Counted from the first letter of the stretch, positions 1 through 8,676 are shown. The stretch: DNA of 64,000 bases from Thioalkalivibrio thiocyanodenitrificans ARhD 1 (GCF_000378965.1 NZ_KB900536.1:2667407-2731406), one strand, 5' to 3'. Notes: generated from the sequence alone by a model not told the origin. Translations and numbers: made by a program.

Positions 1-44
1 TATTCGAGCGGAAGATAAAACTCGGGTGCTATACCGAAAGTCAA

Positions 45-236
45 ATGAAGCAACTGTTGAAGGCGTTGGCCGCTAAGGTTGGGTTGAATACCGATGAAAT
101 CGTCGGTGCGTATGCGAAACGGGGTACCAAGGACGCAAACGAACTATTAGAGGTCCGGCGCGACCCCAAATTCGCAACCCTAACGTGTGGTATTAACCCT
201 CACTTTGTAGCTCGGGTAGTGAAAGAACGCTCATAG
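45..236 (+). CDS. hypothetical protein, probably the C-terminal end of a gene cut by the window edge
   Basis: The reading frame is open to the left edge (from base 3), so the ATG at 45 may be internal and the gene may begin outside the window. The 63 visible residues are charged and helical-looking and end with FVARVVKERS. I recognise no domain. No convincing ribosome binding site precedes the ATG. The base composition is more A/T-rich than the downstream genes and the next 500 bases are mobile-element debris, so this may be an acquired or decaying gene. Function unknown. Confidence 0.35.
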   Translation: MKQLLKALAAKVGLNTDEIVGAYAKRGTKDANELLEVRRDPKFATLTCGINPHFVARVVKERS

Positions 237-270
237 CAGGTGTATGGACTCGGGAGTTTGGATATGGGGA

Positions 271-420
271 GGGCGGGGGCAAGTCTAGTAATATATAGTT
301 AATGGGAGCAGCAAGACTGATCACGGAAGCCCGGGTCAGAGAGGAACCTCTTCCAGCGCGCGCCATACGTGCTCGGTGAACCGGATTCCCGCATTACTAT
401 CTATTGCTAGACTTGACCCC
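271..420. repeat. imperfect 28-30 bp inverted repeat flanking about 85 bp
   Basis: The sequence around 276-304 (GGGGCAAGTCTAGTAATATA onward) reappears in inverted orientation at about 391-420, where the minus strand reads GGGGTCAAGTCTAGCAATAG onward. The arms differ at only a few positions. The right arm overlaps the end of the transposase remnant at 397-681 and supplies its last codons. The layout resembles a small non-autonomous element or a repeat of the kind associated with REP/RAYT transposases. That family assignment is inference. Confidence 0.5.
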
Positions 421-681
421 GTTGTCCCCGTTGTCCAGCAGCCGATCGAAGCGCTTGAGCGGTGCGCCAATGCGCTCGGCGCCGGGGAAGTGACGCGCCA
501 GTTCCATCAAGGTCAGGCGCCGGTCGATCAGCAATGCCTCGACGGCGAGGAATAGGTTTCGGACATTGCGCCGGTCGATCCGACTGGTGACAGGCCTGAG
601 AATCTTATGCAAGATTGATGTGGCGCATAGCGGACGTTCCTCACGGTGGCTAGACGTGAGGAACAAAAACCTGTCATGCAC
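397..681 (-). pseudogene. truncated transposase N-terminal fragment (IS4-like)
   Basis: About 95 codons remain. The segment from LHKILRPVTSRIDRRN through RHFPGAERIGAPLKRFDRLL resembles the N-terminal helical region of IS4-family transposases, which are normally about 400 residues long. The DDE catalytic core is absent. The frame runs into the repeat arm (DNGDNGVKSSNR) and stops, so the element was cut there. It lies just upstream of a methyltransferase gene on the opposite strand. The family assignment rests on motif memory only. Confidence 0.5.
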
Positions 682-778
682 GCTGTTTTCATCGAGCGTA
701 GTACGTAACCATCGGTTTGCATAAGAGTATTTCTGGGGAAACCTCAGGATCTGTCACCTTTCTGGGGAGGAAACCATC

Positions 779-1597
779 ATGAATGCGACAATGCCTGATC
801 TGGCAACTGTGAAGGAACGTATGAAGGCAACGTGGGGGGCGGGTGACTTCGGCGAGGTCGCGAAGTCGATCGAGTCGCATGCCGAAGACTTCATGTCGCG
901 CCACGATATCGGGCCCGGCAGGCACGTGCTCGACATCGCCTGCGGCACCGGCAACCTCGCACTCCCGGCCGCCCGGGTCGGCGCCAGCGTGGTCGGCATC
1001 GACCTGGCCGGCAATCTGGTCGAGCAGGCCCGGGAAAGAGCCAAGGCCGAGGGACTCGAGATCCGTTTCGACGAAGGTGACGCGGAAGCCTTGCCCTACG
1101 CCGACGCAGGGTTCGATCTCTGCGTGAGCATGTACGGCATCATGTTCGCGCCGCGGCCGGAAGTGGCGACGACGGAGCTGTTGCGGGTATGTCGTCCCGG
1201 CGGCACGATCGCGCTGGCCAGCTGGACGCCCGAGGGGTTCATCGGGCGGATGCTGAAGGTGGTGAGCGCACATGTACCACCACCGCCCGGCGTTCCCTCG
1301 CCGCTGCTGTGGGGCCAGGCCGAGGCGGTCCGTGAACGACTCGGCGATGGCGTCTCCGCATTGGCGATGCAGCGCGTGCCGGTGTGGTTCGACTACCCGT
1401 TCCCGCCTGCCGATACCGTCGACTTCTACCGCCGTTACTACGGTCCGATCCTGCGCGTGTTTGACGCACTTTCCGACGAACACGCCGAGGCACTGGAACG
1501 CGATCTGGTCACTTTGTGGTCGGAGCACAATACGGCCGATGACGGTACGACGCGCGTCGAGGCCGAGTATCTGGAAGTAGTCGCGACCCGTGCGTGA
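779..1597 (+). CDS. class I SAM-dependent methyltransferase (UbiE/COQ5-like fold)
   Basis: A cytoplasmic protein of 272 residues. Residues about 48-60 carry the SAM-binding motif I (VLDIACGTGNLAL). An acidic residue follows at the end of beta 2 (VVGIDLAGN), then motif II/III (GDAEALPYADAGFD) and the post-motif LLRVCRPGGTIALASW, all typical of Methyltransf_11/25 proteins. The ATG is preceded by GGGGAGG at a good distance, which fixes the start. The substrate cannot be read from the sequence; close relatives are often annotated simply as UbiE-like. It stands alone, downstream of mobile-element remnants, and is followed by a hairpin at 1611-1651. Confidence 0.9.
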   Translation: MNATMPDLATVKERMKATWGAGDFGEVAKSIESHAEDFMSRHDIGPGRHVLDIACGTGNLALPAARVGASVVGIDLAGNLVEQARERAKAEGLEIRFDEGDAEALPYADAGFDLCVSMYGIMFAPRPEVATTELLRVCRPGGTIALASWTPEGFIGRMLKVVSAHVPPPPGVPSPLLWGQAEAVRERLGDGVSALAMQRVPVWFDYPFPPADTVDFYRRYYGPILRVFDALSDEHAEALERDLVTLWSEHNTADDGTTRVEAEYLEVVATRA

Positions 1598-1610
1598 AGG
1601 AGTTACCCGG

Positions 1611-1651
1611 CCATTGCCGGGCCGTTGTCTGGCTCACGCCCCCGGCAATGG
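1611..1651. repeat. perfect 11-bp inverted repeat (stem-loop) after the methyltransferase gene
   Basis: CCATTGCCGGG at 1611-1621 pairs exactly with CCCGGCAATGG at 1641-1651 across a 19-base loop. No T-run follows, so it is not a standard intrinsic terminator, but it could stabilise the 3' end of the upstream transcript. Confidence 0.5.
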
Positions 1652-1792
1652 TCGCGTGGCGGGGACGACGGGGTCGGACCACGGCTACCTTCTGATTCGC
1701 CTTACAAAGAGCCTCGGAATCGAGGAAGAAGATAAAAGGACACGCATCATTCTGTTGGCATCGATGGCGAGGGTCGAAAGCGATGGATCAGG

Positions 1793-2362
1793 TCAGTCCT
1801 TCGCCGGACTCTCGTGGAGCACATTCAGCACCTCTACGCCGGGCAGATAGCCGTACAGGACCTTCCCTTCCGGGGTCACGATCGCCGGCGTCCCCCACAA
1901 ACTCAGGTCCAGGGCAATGTCGAGATGATGCACCACGGGGGTCTCGCAATCCGCGGTCTCAAGCTTCACGCCCCGCTTGGCCTCGTCCATGGCCGCCTTG
2001 CGATCCTCCCGACACCAGACCGCCTCCATCAGACGTCTGGAATCGCCATGGACCGGGAAGGCCGCGTACTTCACCCGAACGCCTTTTTCGAGATACTCAT
2101 CCATCCTGAAGTGCAGCAGGCGGCAGTGGGTGCAATTGACATCCGTGAAGACGACCACGGAATGCTTCGCCTCACCCTCGGGCTCGTAGACGATCAGCTC
2201 CGAGTCGTCGATGGCGCCGACACGCTCTTTGACCTTCTCGGGGGGCGCACCCGTAGCGTGCGCCACGGCCCCAAGCCCCAGCACCCAGACAGCCAGCAGA
2301 CAGACGAGGCTGTGAGCATGCGCTCGCATTGTTTTCACGGCTGGTGTCTCTCCTCGATTCAT
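1793..2362 (-). CDS. periplasmic DsbC-like thiol:disulfide oxidoreductase, short form
   Basis: The protein begins with a signal peptide (hydrophobic stretch LVCLLAVWVLGLGAVAHA) and then shows a thioredoxin-fold disulfide isomerase signature: VVVFTDVNCTHCRLLH with a CTHC active site, then WGTPAIVTPEGKVLYGYLP containing the cis-proline loop. These match the catalytic domain of DsbC/DsbG. The mature protein of about 165 residues has no room for the usual DsbC dimerisation domain (about 60 residues), so it may be monomeric or an oxidase. Two starts are possible: ATG at 2362 (used here) or 2329, which would place the signal sequence right at the N-terminus. Neither has a strong ribosome binding site. 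No Dsb partner is nearby. Confidence 0.8.
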   Translation of the reverse strand: MNRGETPAVKTMRAHAHSLVCLLAVWVLGLGAVAHATGAPPEKVKERVGAIDDSELIVYEPEGEAKHSVVVFTDVNCTHCRLLHFRMDEYLEKGVRVKYAAFPVHGDSRRLMEAVWCREDRKAAMDEAKRGVKLETADCETPVVHHLDIALDLSLWGTPAIVTPEGKVLYGYLPGVEVLNVLHESPAKD

Positions 2363-2722
2363 CAATTCCGGCGTAACTGCACCGAGAGGGCCATTTGTAT
2401 GGCGATGAGAGGATTGTATTCCTTGGCGGTCATGCAGAGAAACGGGGAGAAGGATGTCCATCGTTCTGTCGACAACCCCGCCGGGGGCGCTTGGCCTCTG
2501 ATTCGTCAATCAAATCAGGGAGTAAGGATCATTCCTATGACCAGAGCCAGAGCAGGAGAGAGGAAAGAGGGCACCCGCGGTTCTTTATCGTGCGCGAAAC
2601 GGCCATAACCGGCGGTTTCGCTGTCTCGCATCAATCAGGTGGTTCGGGGCAGGGAAGGCGGAATATGTTGGGGATCCCGGGTTGACCTCCGGGAGCGCCC
2701 GGCATGCGGCGATCAATGCAGA
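2363..2722. other. intergenic region without recognisable features
   Basis: About 360 bases separate two minus-strand genes. I see no convincing promoter, hairpin, repeat or supported reading frame here. The open frame extending the DsbC-like gene upstream to a TTG at 2509 has no coding character. Confidence 0.4.
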
Positions 2723-3403
2723 TTACAGAGCAGGCGGGGCGATGCGACGGTTCTCTCTGTGGCGATTGACCCCGAGCCGGAACACGCCCAGATTGCCGAA
2801 CAGGTACCACGCCTCGTCAATGAATTGAGCGTCCATGCGGGTCAGCCACCCGCGCGCGCCGCCGTGCGCAAGAAAATCCAGGTAGTTCTGGTAATGTCCC
2901 GGATCGTGCCCATCCAGCGCCCGTTCATCCTGGCGGATCATCCAGCCCGCCACGCGGCCGGCCGGCGTGGCGCGGGGCGGGATGGTGTAGTCCATCACCA
3001 CGTGCACGCCATCGGGGCGTGTCAGTCGCTGCAGCGCGCGCCACATGGCCTGCCGCTGTAACTCGGTCATCTCATGCAGGGCCAGGGCGATCACGGTGGC
3101 ATCCACCGGTTCGCCCGGTTCGAGCCGTGTCACGTCGGCCTGTATCCAATGCAGGCCGGGCGCCTGTCGCCGGGCCAGTTGCAGCATGGCGGGAGAGGCA
3201 TCGACTCCCAGAACCTGTAACCCGGCCGCATCCAGGTAGCGGCTCAACGTGCCGGCGCCGCAACAGGCGTCCAGCACCGTGCGTGCGCCCGCCTTCGCCA
3301 CCATCTCCACGGCCTTCATTCTCGCCCGGTGCAATATCCGGTCCTGCAACCAGCCCATCCGGCGCAGCGAGTGGGCGATGGGTGCATATCGATCTTCGCT
3401 CAT
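2723..3403 (-). CDS. class I SAM-dependent methyltransferase
   Basis: The protein has 226 residues. Motif I is VLDACCGAGTLSRYL (residues about 43-57), followed by LGVDASPAML, then QADVTRL and LTRPDGVHVVMDYTIP, the usual order of a Methyltransf_11/25 fold. The C-terminal third (HYQNYLDFLAHGGARGWL, EAWYLFGNLGVFRL) resembles small methyltransferases acting on lipids or quinones, but the substrate is not determinable. It lies downstream of metR on the same strand with an 80-base gap and could be co-transcribed with it. Confidence 0.85.
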   Translation of the reverse strand: MSEDRYAPIAHSLRRMGWLQDRILHRARMKAVEMVAKAGARTVLDACCGAGTLSRYLDAAGLQVLGVDASPAMLQLARRQAPGLHWIQADVTRLEPGEPVDATVIALALHEMTELQRQAMWRALQRLTRPDGVHVVMDYTIPPRATPAGRVAGWMIRQDERALDGHDPGHYQNYLDFLAHGGARGWLTRMDAQFIDEAWYLFGNLGVFRLGVNRHRENRRIAPPAL

Positions 3404-3484
3404 TCCATGCCCCGTTCAGCTCTGCGAACGGCCCGCTCACAATTAAGATTGTGTGGGTCGCCGCCCGTCACATGCCCGCAGTAC

Positions 3485-4375
3485 TTATAGCCGGTCCCCC
3501 GTCGTCTGACCGCCCAGCAGCCCGATGCAGGCGGCCACATAGGGCAGAGACCGGTTCTGCACAGGCGTGGCCGCGTGAAGGGTGCCCTCAAGGCCCAGGG
3601 AGCTGGTGGCCACGTCGCCGGCGCGGACCACGTGTTCCACGGCCCACAGCGGCAGGGCGCTGACACCCTGGCCCAGGGCGGCCAGTTCCACCAGCATGGC
3701 GGTGGTCTCCGCGGTGCGCACCCGGCCCGGTTCGATGCGGGCGGGCCACAGCAGGCGGGTGAAGATGTCAAGCCGCTCGCGGGCCACCGGGTAGGTGAGC
3801 AGGGTCTCGCCGGCAAGGTCCGCGGCCTTCACCGTGTCCCGCCCCGCCAGGGGGTGTTCCGGGGCCATGACCAGCACCATCGGGTAGTGGAACAGCTCCA
3901 CCCAGGCCAGCCCCGACGTCTCGCGACGGTCGGGGGTGAGGACCAGGTCCAGCGATCCGTCCAGCAGCCCGGGGAGCGGGTCGAGACTCGCCGAAAGGGC
4001 CACGTCCACGTCCACCCCGGGAAAGTGCCGGCGCAGCTCGCGCAGTTTCGGCAGCAGCCAGTCCAGGCAACTGTGGCATTCGCTGGCGATGCGCAGGCGA
4101 CCCCGGTCCCCCTTTGCCAGCCGCTGCAGTTCCTCGAGGGTGTCGTCCACACGGGGGAGAAGCGTCTGCGCGAGCGCGAGGAGGCGGTTACCCGCCTGTG
4201 TGAAGCGCAGCGGGCGGTGTCCCCGCATCGCAAGCTGCAGGCCGAGGCGGTCCTCCAGCTCGCGGAGCTGGTGGGAGAGGGCGGACTGGGTCAGGTGCAG
4301 CCGCCGGGCGGCGGCGGTGAGGCTGCCGCTCTCATGCAGGGCCAGGAGGGTACGCAGGTGACGGATCTCAATCAT
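3485..4375 (-). CDS. metR: LysR-family transcriptional regulator MetR
   Basis: The protein is 296 residues, the normal LysR-family length. Residues 1-60 form the winged helix-turn-helix (SGSLTAAARRLHLTQSALSH is the recognition region). The remainder is the co-inducer binding domain, beginning LRIASECHSCLDWLLPKL, which is close to the MetR signature. MetR, with homocysteine as co-effector, activates metE and metH and represses itself. The divergent metE gene 97 bases away supports the assignment. Its start codon overlaps a palindrome at 4374-4388. Confidence 0.92.
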   Translation of the reverse strand: MIEIRHLRTLLALHESGSLTAAARRLHLTQSALSHQLRELEDRLGLQLAMRGHRPLRFTQAGNRLLALAQTLLPRVDDTLEELQRLAKGDRGRLRIASECHSCLDWLLPKLRELRRHFPGVDVDVALSASLDPLPGLLDGSLDLVLTPDRRETSGLAWVELFHYPMVLVMAPEHPLAGRDTVKAADLAGETLLTYPVARERLDIFTRLLWPARIEPGRVRTAETTAMLVELAALGQGVSALPLWAVEHVVRAGDVATSSLGLEGTLHAATPVQNRSLPYVAACIGLLGGQTTGDRL

Positions 4376-4388
4376 GAGCGCTACTCAT
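4374..4388. promoter_or_regulatory. candidate MetR operator in the metR-metE divergent region
   Basis: ATGAG-CGCTA-CTCAT is a perfect 5-5-5 palindrome. Its half-site spacing equals the MetR consensus TGAA-N5-TTCA, with G/C instead of A/T at the inner positions. A lone TGAA half-site lies at 4396-4399. The palindrome covers the metR start codon, which would suit autorepression. Assignment by resemblance only. Confidence 0.35.
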
Positions 4389-4472
4389 GGTTTATTGAAA
4401 TAATATCGTTTGTGCTCATCAAGCATCCGCGACAAAGTAGGGGTCAGTCAAATCAGTCAAGGAGACCGACCC

Positions 4473-6785
4473 ATGACCATGCTGCACGTGCCCGGCTATC
4501 CCCGCATCGGCGTGCGCCGGGAATTGAAGTTTGCCCTGGAGCGCCACTGGCGGGGGGAGATCACGGAACAGGCCCTGGAAGAGACCGGCCGCGAGTTGCG
4601 TCTGCGCCACTGGGCGCAGCAGCGCGACGCAGGCATGTCATTTGTCACCGTGGGCGACTTCGCTTTCTACGATCATGTGCTCGAAATGATCGATCTGCTC
4701 GGATGCGCCCCGGCCCGCTTCGGCTTCCGGGGCGACGAGAGTCCGCTGTCACGACAGTTCGCCATGGCGCGGGGCACACCCGCGCAGCCGGCCCTGGAGA
4801 TGACCAAGTGGTTCGACACCAACTACCACTATCTGGTCCCGGAACTCTCGCCCGACACAGCTTTCACGGCCGGCCCCGAACGCCTGCTTGAGCAGGTCGG
4901 CGAGGCGAGGGGGGCGGGTCATCCGGTCAAGGCGGTGCTGGTGGGGCCGCTCACCTTCCTGTGGCTGTCAAAAATGCGGGGGCCCGACCGGCGCCTCGAA
5001 CTGCTGGAGACCTTGTTGGACGCTTATCGCGACGTGCTGGGCCGGTTGGCTGAGGCCGGTGTTGCCTGGGTGCAGATGGACGAGCCGGTGTTGGCACTGG
5101 AACTGACCGAGGCATGGCGCACGGCTCTGGCGACGGCCTACCGTGCCCTGCACGGCTCGGGCCCGAAGATGCTCCTTGCCGGCTACTTCGGCGCTCTGGG
5201 TGAAAACCTGTCCCTTGCCTGCATGCTGCCGGTGCAGGGGCTGCACGTGGATGCGGTGCGTGCCCCGCAGGAACTGCTGCGGGCGGCGCAGGCACTCCCG
5301 TCCGACGCCGTGCTCTCCGCCGGCATCATCGACGGGCGCAATGTCTGGCGCGCCGATCCGGATGCCGTGCTTGCGCAGCTCGTGCCGCTGCGCGAACGGC
5401 TCGATCAACGCCTGTGGCTGTCCACGTCCTGTTCCCTGCTCCACGTGCCCCATGACCTCGGCCAGGAAACCGACCTGGACCCCGAGCTGCGAGGCTGGCT
5501 CTCGTTTGCCCGCCAGAAGCTCGACGAGTTGCGCGTGCTGGGCAGGGTACTGGATGCGGGGGAGTCGGCCGAAGCGGATGCCCTGAAAGCTGCACGCAGC
5601 GCACTGGCGGCTCGGCGCAGGAGCCCCCGTGTGTGCAATGAGCGCGTCAGGCAGCGGGTTGCCGTGCTCGATGCAGGCGCCGATCGACGCACATCGCCCT
5701 ATGGTGCTCGCCAGGCGGCGCAGCGCGCCCGCCTGGAACTTCCGTGCCTGCCCACCACCACCATCGGCAGCTTCCCGCAGACCCGCGAGATCCGTGCCGC
5801 CCGGGCAGACCATCGTGCCGGACGCCTGAACCAGGTCTATTACCGGGCCTACCTGCAGACAGAGATCGCGCGCGTGATCCGCCTGCAGGAATCCCTGGGG
5901 CTCGACGTGCTGGTGCACGGCGAACCGGAGCGCAACGACATGGTGCAGTATTTCGGCGAGCAGCTCGACGGCGTTCTCATCACCCGCCACGGCTGGGTGC
6001 AGTCCTACGGCAGCCGCTGCGTCAATCCGCCGGTGATCTACGGGGACGTGTCACGGCCGGCGCCCATGACAGTAGACTGGACGACCTATGCCCAAGGCCT
6101 CACGCCCAGGCCGGTCAAGGGCATGCTCACCGGCCCTGTGACCATCCTCCAGTGGTCCTTCGTGCGCGACGATCAGCCGCGTACGGAGACCTGCCTGCAA
6201 CTCGCGCTGGCCATCCGCGACGAGGCGCTGGACCTGGAGCGGGCCGGCATCGGCATCATCCAGATCGATGAGCCGGCCTTCCGGGAGGGTCTGCCGCTCG
6301 CCCGCAGCCACTGGGATGCCTACCTGGACTGGGCAGCGCGCTGCTTTCGCATCGCTGCCGGCGGCGTGCGCGACGACACCCGGATCCACACGCACATGTG
6401 CTACTCCGAGTTCAACGACATCCTGCCGGCCATCGCCGCCATGGACGCCGACGTGATCACCATCGAGACCAGCCGCTCGCACATGGAGCTGCTCAACGCC
6501 TTCGCCGAATTCCACTACCCCAACGGGATCGGCCCCGGTGTCTACGACGTGCACGCACCGCGGGTGCCTTCGGTGGAGGAGATGACGGCATTGCTGGAGA
6601 AGGCCGTCGCCGTGGTGTCCCCCGGGCGGCTGTGGGTCAATCCGGACTGCGGCCTCAAGACCCGCACCTGGCCGGAGACGCGGGCGGCCCTGGAGAACAT
6701 GGTGTACGCCGCGCAGGTGATGCGGGAGCGACTGAACGCCGAGACAGGCTCGGCAAGCGGGATCCGTGAGGCGGTGATGAAGTGA
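4473..6785 (+). CDS. metE: cobalamin-independent methionine synthase (5-methyltetrahydropteroyltriglutamate-homocysteine methyltransferase)
   Basis: MetE makes methionine by transferring a methyl group from 5-methyl-tetrahydrofolate polyglutamate to homocysteine in the cytoplasm. The protein has 770 residues, with the N-terminal and C-terminal barrel domains in normal order. With the ATG at 4473, the zinc ligands fall at His641, Cys643, Glu665 and Cys726 (HTHMCYSEF, ITIETSRS, NPDCGLKTR), the same numbering as E. coli MetE, which supports this start. AAGGAG at 4459-4464 is the ribosome binding site. It is divergent from metR, which should activate it. Confidence 0.97.
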   Translation: MTMLHVPGYPRIGVRRELKFALERHWRGEITEQALEETGRELRLRHWAQQRDAGMSFVTVGDFAFYDHVLEMIDLLGCAPARFGFRGDESPLSRQFAMARGTPAQPALEMTKWFDTNYHYLVPELSPDTAFTAGPERLLEQVGEARGAGHPVKAVLVGPLTFLWLSKMRGPDRRLELLETLLDAYRDVLGRLAEAGVAWVQMDEPVLALELTEAWRTALATAYRALHGSGPKMLLAGYFGALGENLSLACMLPVQGLHVDAVRAPQELLRAAQALPSDAVLSAGIIDGRNVWRADPDAVLAQLVPLRERLDQRLWLSTSCSLLHVPHDLGQETDLDPELRGWLSFARQKLDELRVLGRVLDAGESAEADALKAARSALAARRRSPRVCNERVRQRVAVLDAGADRRTSPYGARQAAQRARLELPCLPTTTIGSFPQTREIRAARADHRAGRLNQVYYRAYLQTEIARVIRLQESLGLDVLVHGEPERNDMVQYFGEQLDGVLITRHGWVQSYGSRCVNPPVIYGDVSRPAPMTVDWTTYAQGLTPRPVKGMLTGPVTILQWSFVRDDQPRTETCLQLALAIRDEALDLERAGIGIIQIDEPAFREGLPLARSHWDAYLDWAARCFRIAAGGVRDDTRIHTHMCYSEFNDILPAIAAMDADVITIETSRSHMELLNAFAEFHYPNGIGPGVYDVHAPRVPSVEEMTALLEKAVAVVSPGRLWVNPDCGLKTRTWPETRAALENMVYAAQVMRERLNAETGSASGIREAVMK

Positions 6786-6806
6786 GCCCGGATGCCGGAC
6801 AGGTCG

Positions 6807-7238
6807 TCAGCGTTGAATCATGCCCTCCGGCGCATTGGCGCGCAGCCAGTCGCGCACCAGGGGGCCGTAGGCATGGTCGTCCTCGCGGATGTGATTGAGC
6901 AGCCAGCCGCGCAGGGCCTCGGCCAGCTCGCCGGCGATGTCCTGCCCATTGGAGAATGATCCCTGCAGACCCTGGATCCGCAGGCTGAAATCGCGGTGCA
7001 GTTCCTGGTGTTGCCGGGTCTCCGGATAACCAATGATCTCCAGCATCTCCTCCTCGAAAGCGAAATGCGTGAGCGTGTAATCGACCACCTGATCGAGCAC
7101 CTCCTGCACCCCCTCCCGCTCATGCCCGTCTTCGACGGCCTTGTGCAGCCGGTTGATGTACTCGACGATGCGCTTGTGCTGCTTGTCGATCACCGGGATG
7201 CCCGTGTCCAGGTCCCGGGACCATTCGAAATAGGCCAT
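6807..7238 (-). CDS. bacteriohemerythrin
   Basis: A single-domain hemerythrin of 143 residues. The di-iron ligands are recognisable: His in DTGIPVIDKQH, HFAFEEEM (HxxxE), QHQELH (HxxxH) and NHIREDD (HxxxxD). Such proteins bind oxygen reversibly and serve as O2 carriers, scavengers or sensors. The start was set at the ATG preceded by GGAGGGAGG; a longer frame upstream lacks a ribosome binding site. It is paired in tandem with a second hemerythrin 62 bases upstream and converges on metE. Confidence 0.93.
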   Translation of the reverse strand: MAYFEWSRDLDTGIPVIDKQHKRIVEYINRLHKAVEDGHEREGVQEVLDQVVDYTLTHFAFEEEMLEIIGYPETRQHQELHRDFSLRIQGLQGSFSNGQDIAGELAEALRGWLLNHIREDDHAYGPLVRDWLRANAPEGMIQR

Positions 7239-7300
7239 GGCGCCTCCCTCCGTTCGATCGCCATATGTTCGCAACAACACCTTCGGGGTCGGACAGCCTG

Positions 7301-7747
7301 CTAACGCCCGAACATGCGCCCCAGAAGCCCCCCTTTCCTTGTCGTGCCGATGCCGGTGTGCTTGCGCACCGCCTCGGCGTAGTCCGCGTCGTCATGCTTG
7401 ATGTGGTTGACCAGCCAGGTCTTGAGCACCGTGTGCAACTCGCGCCCGATCTCTTCGCCCTTCTGAAAGCGTTTCTTGAACTCCCCCACGCGGCGAACGA
7501 ACAGCCCATGCACACGCTGGTGCGCACGCAGGAAGGGGTATCCCGCCTCCTCCATGAGTTCCTCTTCGAACGAGAAATGCGAGTAGGTGTAATCGACAAG
7601 CTGGTCGATCACCTGGCCGATCTCTTCGCGGTCACCTTTTTCGATGGCGTGATGCAGGACATTGATATAGTCGACGATGCGCTGGTGCTGGCGATCGATG
7701 ACGCCGATACCCGTGTTGAGCTCATCGCTCCAGTGCATGTATGCCAT
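7301..7747 (-). CDS. bacteriohemerythrin, second copy
   Basis: 148 residues with the same ligand series (IGVIDRQH, HFSFEEE, HQRVH, NHIKHDD) and clear similarity to the neighbouring hemerythrin, so the pair probably arose by duplication. The C-terminus carries an additional basic tail (RKGGLLGRMFGR). GGGAG lies upstream of the ATG at 7747. The pair may form an operon. MetE is oxidation-sensitive in other bacteria, but any functional link to the adjacent gene is speculation. Confidence 0.93.
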   Translation of the reverse strand: MAYMHWSDELNTGIGVIDRQHQRIVDYINVLHHAIEKGDREEIGQVIDQLVDYTYSHFSFEEELMEEAGYPFLRAHQRVHGLFVRRVGEFKKRFQKGEEIGRELHTVLKTWLVNHIKHDDADYAEAVRKHTGIGTTRKGGLLGRMFGR

Positions 7748-7970
7748 GTATCACTCCCGGGACCCGGAACGTTTTTTGGGTAGGGGTGAAAGTTTAAGCA
7801 TAATCCCACACAACTGCAATGGGTATTGACAGAGGAATCCGCACGGGGCACCGCCGGCATTCCCGCAGGGCGGCCGGGCCAGGGGGGCTCTGAATCGGCA
7901 CCCAGACAATGGGCCGCGACCATCTCGCGGCCCGGCGGTGGGCACGGCCTGGGGCGCCGCGGACAGGCCC

Positions 7971-8294
7971 CTAGCTGTTGAGCTTCTCCATGTGCCGGCG
8001 AGTCAGTTCCATGAAGCGCGGCGTAAGCCCGGCGTCCTCGAAGATGGGATCTCCCATCTCGTCTTCGGAGATGACCCGCTCTCCCGGCACATAGGGCATC
8101 GCGGCTTCCAGCTCATCCAGTGCCGCGGAGAGCAGTTCGCCGATGAGCACATCCCGGTCCTTGCCCGGAAACAGCTGTTCCAGGGCCGCGATACGCGCGG
8201 CGTCACGCTCGGACAGACGCATGCAGTATTCCTCCTGCGTGACCCGGCCGCCGGTCTGTTTCGACCAGTGCTCAAGCAGCTCTTTGACCTTCAT
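7971..8294 (-). CDS. conserved small protein (resembles proteins annotated as pilin assembly / type 1 pili tip component in pseudomonads)
   Basis: 107 residues, acidic and helical, with no signal peptide or membrane segment. The sequence (MKVKELLEHW at the start, LSERDAARIAALEQLFPG, LLSAALDELEAAMPYV, LTPRFMELTRRHME) looks like a conserved cytoplasmic protein that I recall from pseudomonads, where the pilus-related name is not well founded. The ATG follows GAGGAGAC at good spacing. Molecular function is unknown. Confidence 0.75.
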   Translation of the reverse strand: MKVKELLEHWSKQTGGRVTQEEYCMRLSERDAARIAALEQLFPGKDRDVLIGELLSAALDELEAAMPYVPGERVISEDEMGDPIFEDAGLTPRFMELTRRHMEKLNS

Positions 8295-8676
8295 TTCGTT
8301 GTGTCTCCTCTTGGGTTTTTCCGGAGGACAGGAATCAGTCCTCTACACCATCTAGATTAGTCTGTTCCGCTTTGGTTCTGCAAAGAACGGGCGCCCTTCG
8401 GTGCCCTCTTTTGGGCGCGCTTGTCGGGTCCCGGGGCGAAGTCACGCGACGACTATGTCCGCCCCGATTTCGATGCCCTCGGTGGGCCCGTGCTGCTGCC
8501 CGGATCCGCCGTTCCCGGTGTCCCGGGGAGCGCCCTGCGGAGTCGCCACGGTCATCGAAGCGTTTGAGCCGTGTTCGTGGCCGGTCAGCGTGCGTCCACA
8601 ACTCATCGCACCTCGCGTACCATGTGGCCGGCAGCCACGATCAACCGGAGGCCGGCCCGGGGGCCGGAGACACGCC
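8295..8676. other. divergent intergenic region, possible small RNA at its left part
   Basis: About 380 bases separate the minus-strand small protein from the plus-strand methyltransferase. It contains an inverted repeat (GAGGAC at 8324-8329 with GTCCTC at 8338-8343) and a terminator-like hairpin at 8389-8412 that no plus-strand gene accounts for. The remainder shows no supported reading frame. Confidence 0.4.
8389..8412 (+). terminator. intrinsic-terminator-like hairpin without an upstream gene
   Basis: GGGCGCC (8389-8395), loop CTTC, GGTGCCC (8400-8406), then TCTTTT. The 7-bp stem includes one G-T pair. The nearest plus-strand gene upstream is metE, 1.6 kb away, so this would terminate an unannotated transcript. 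Confidence 0.4.
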
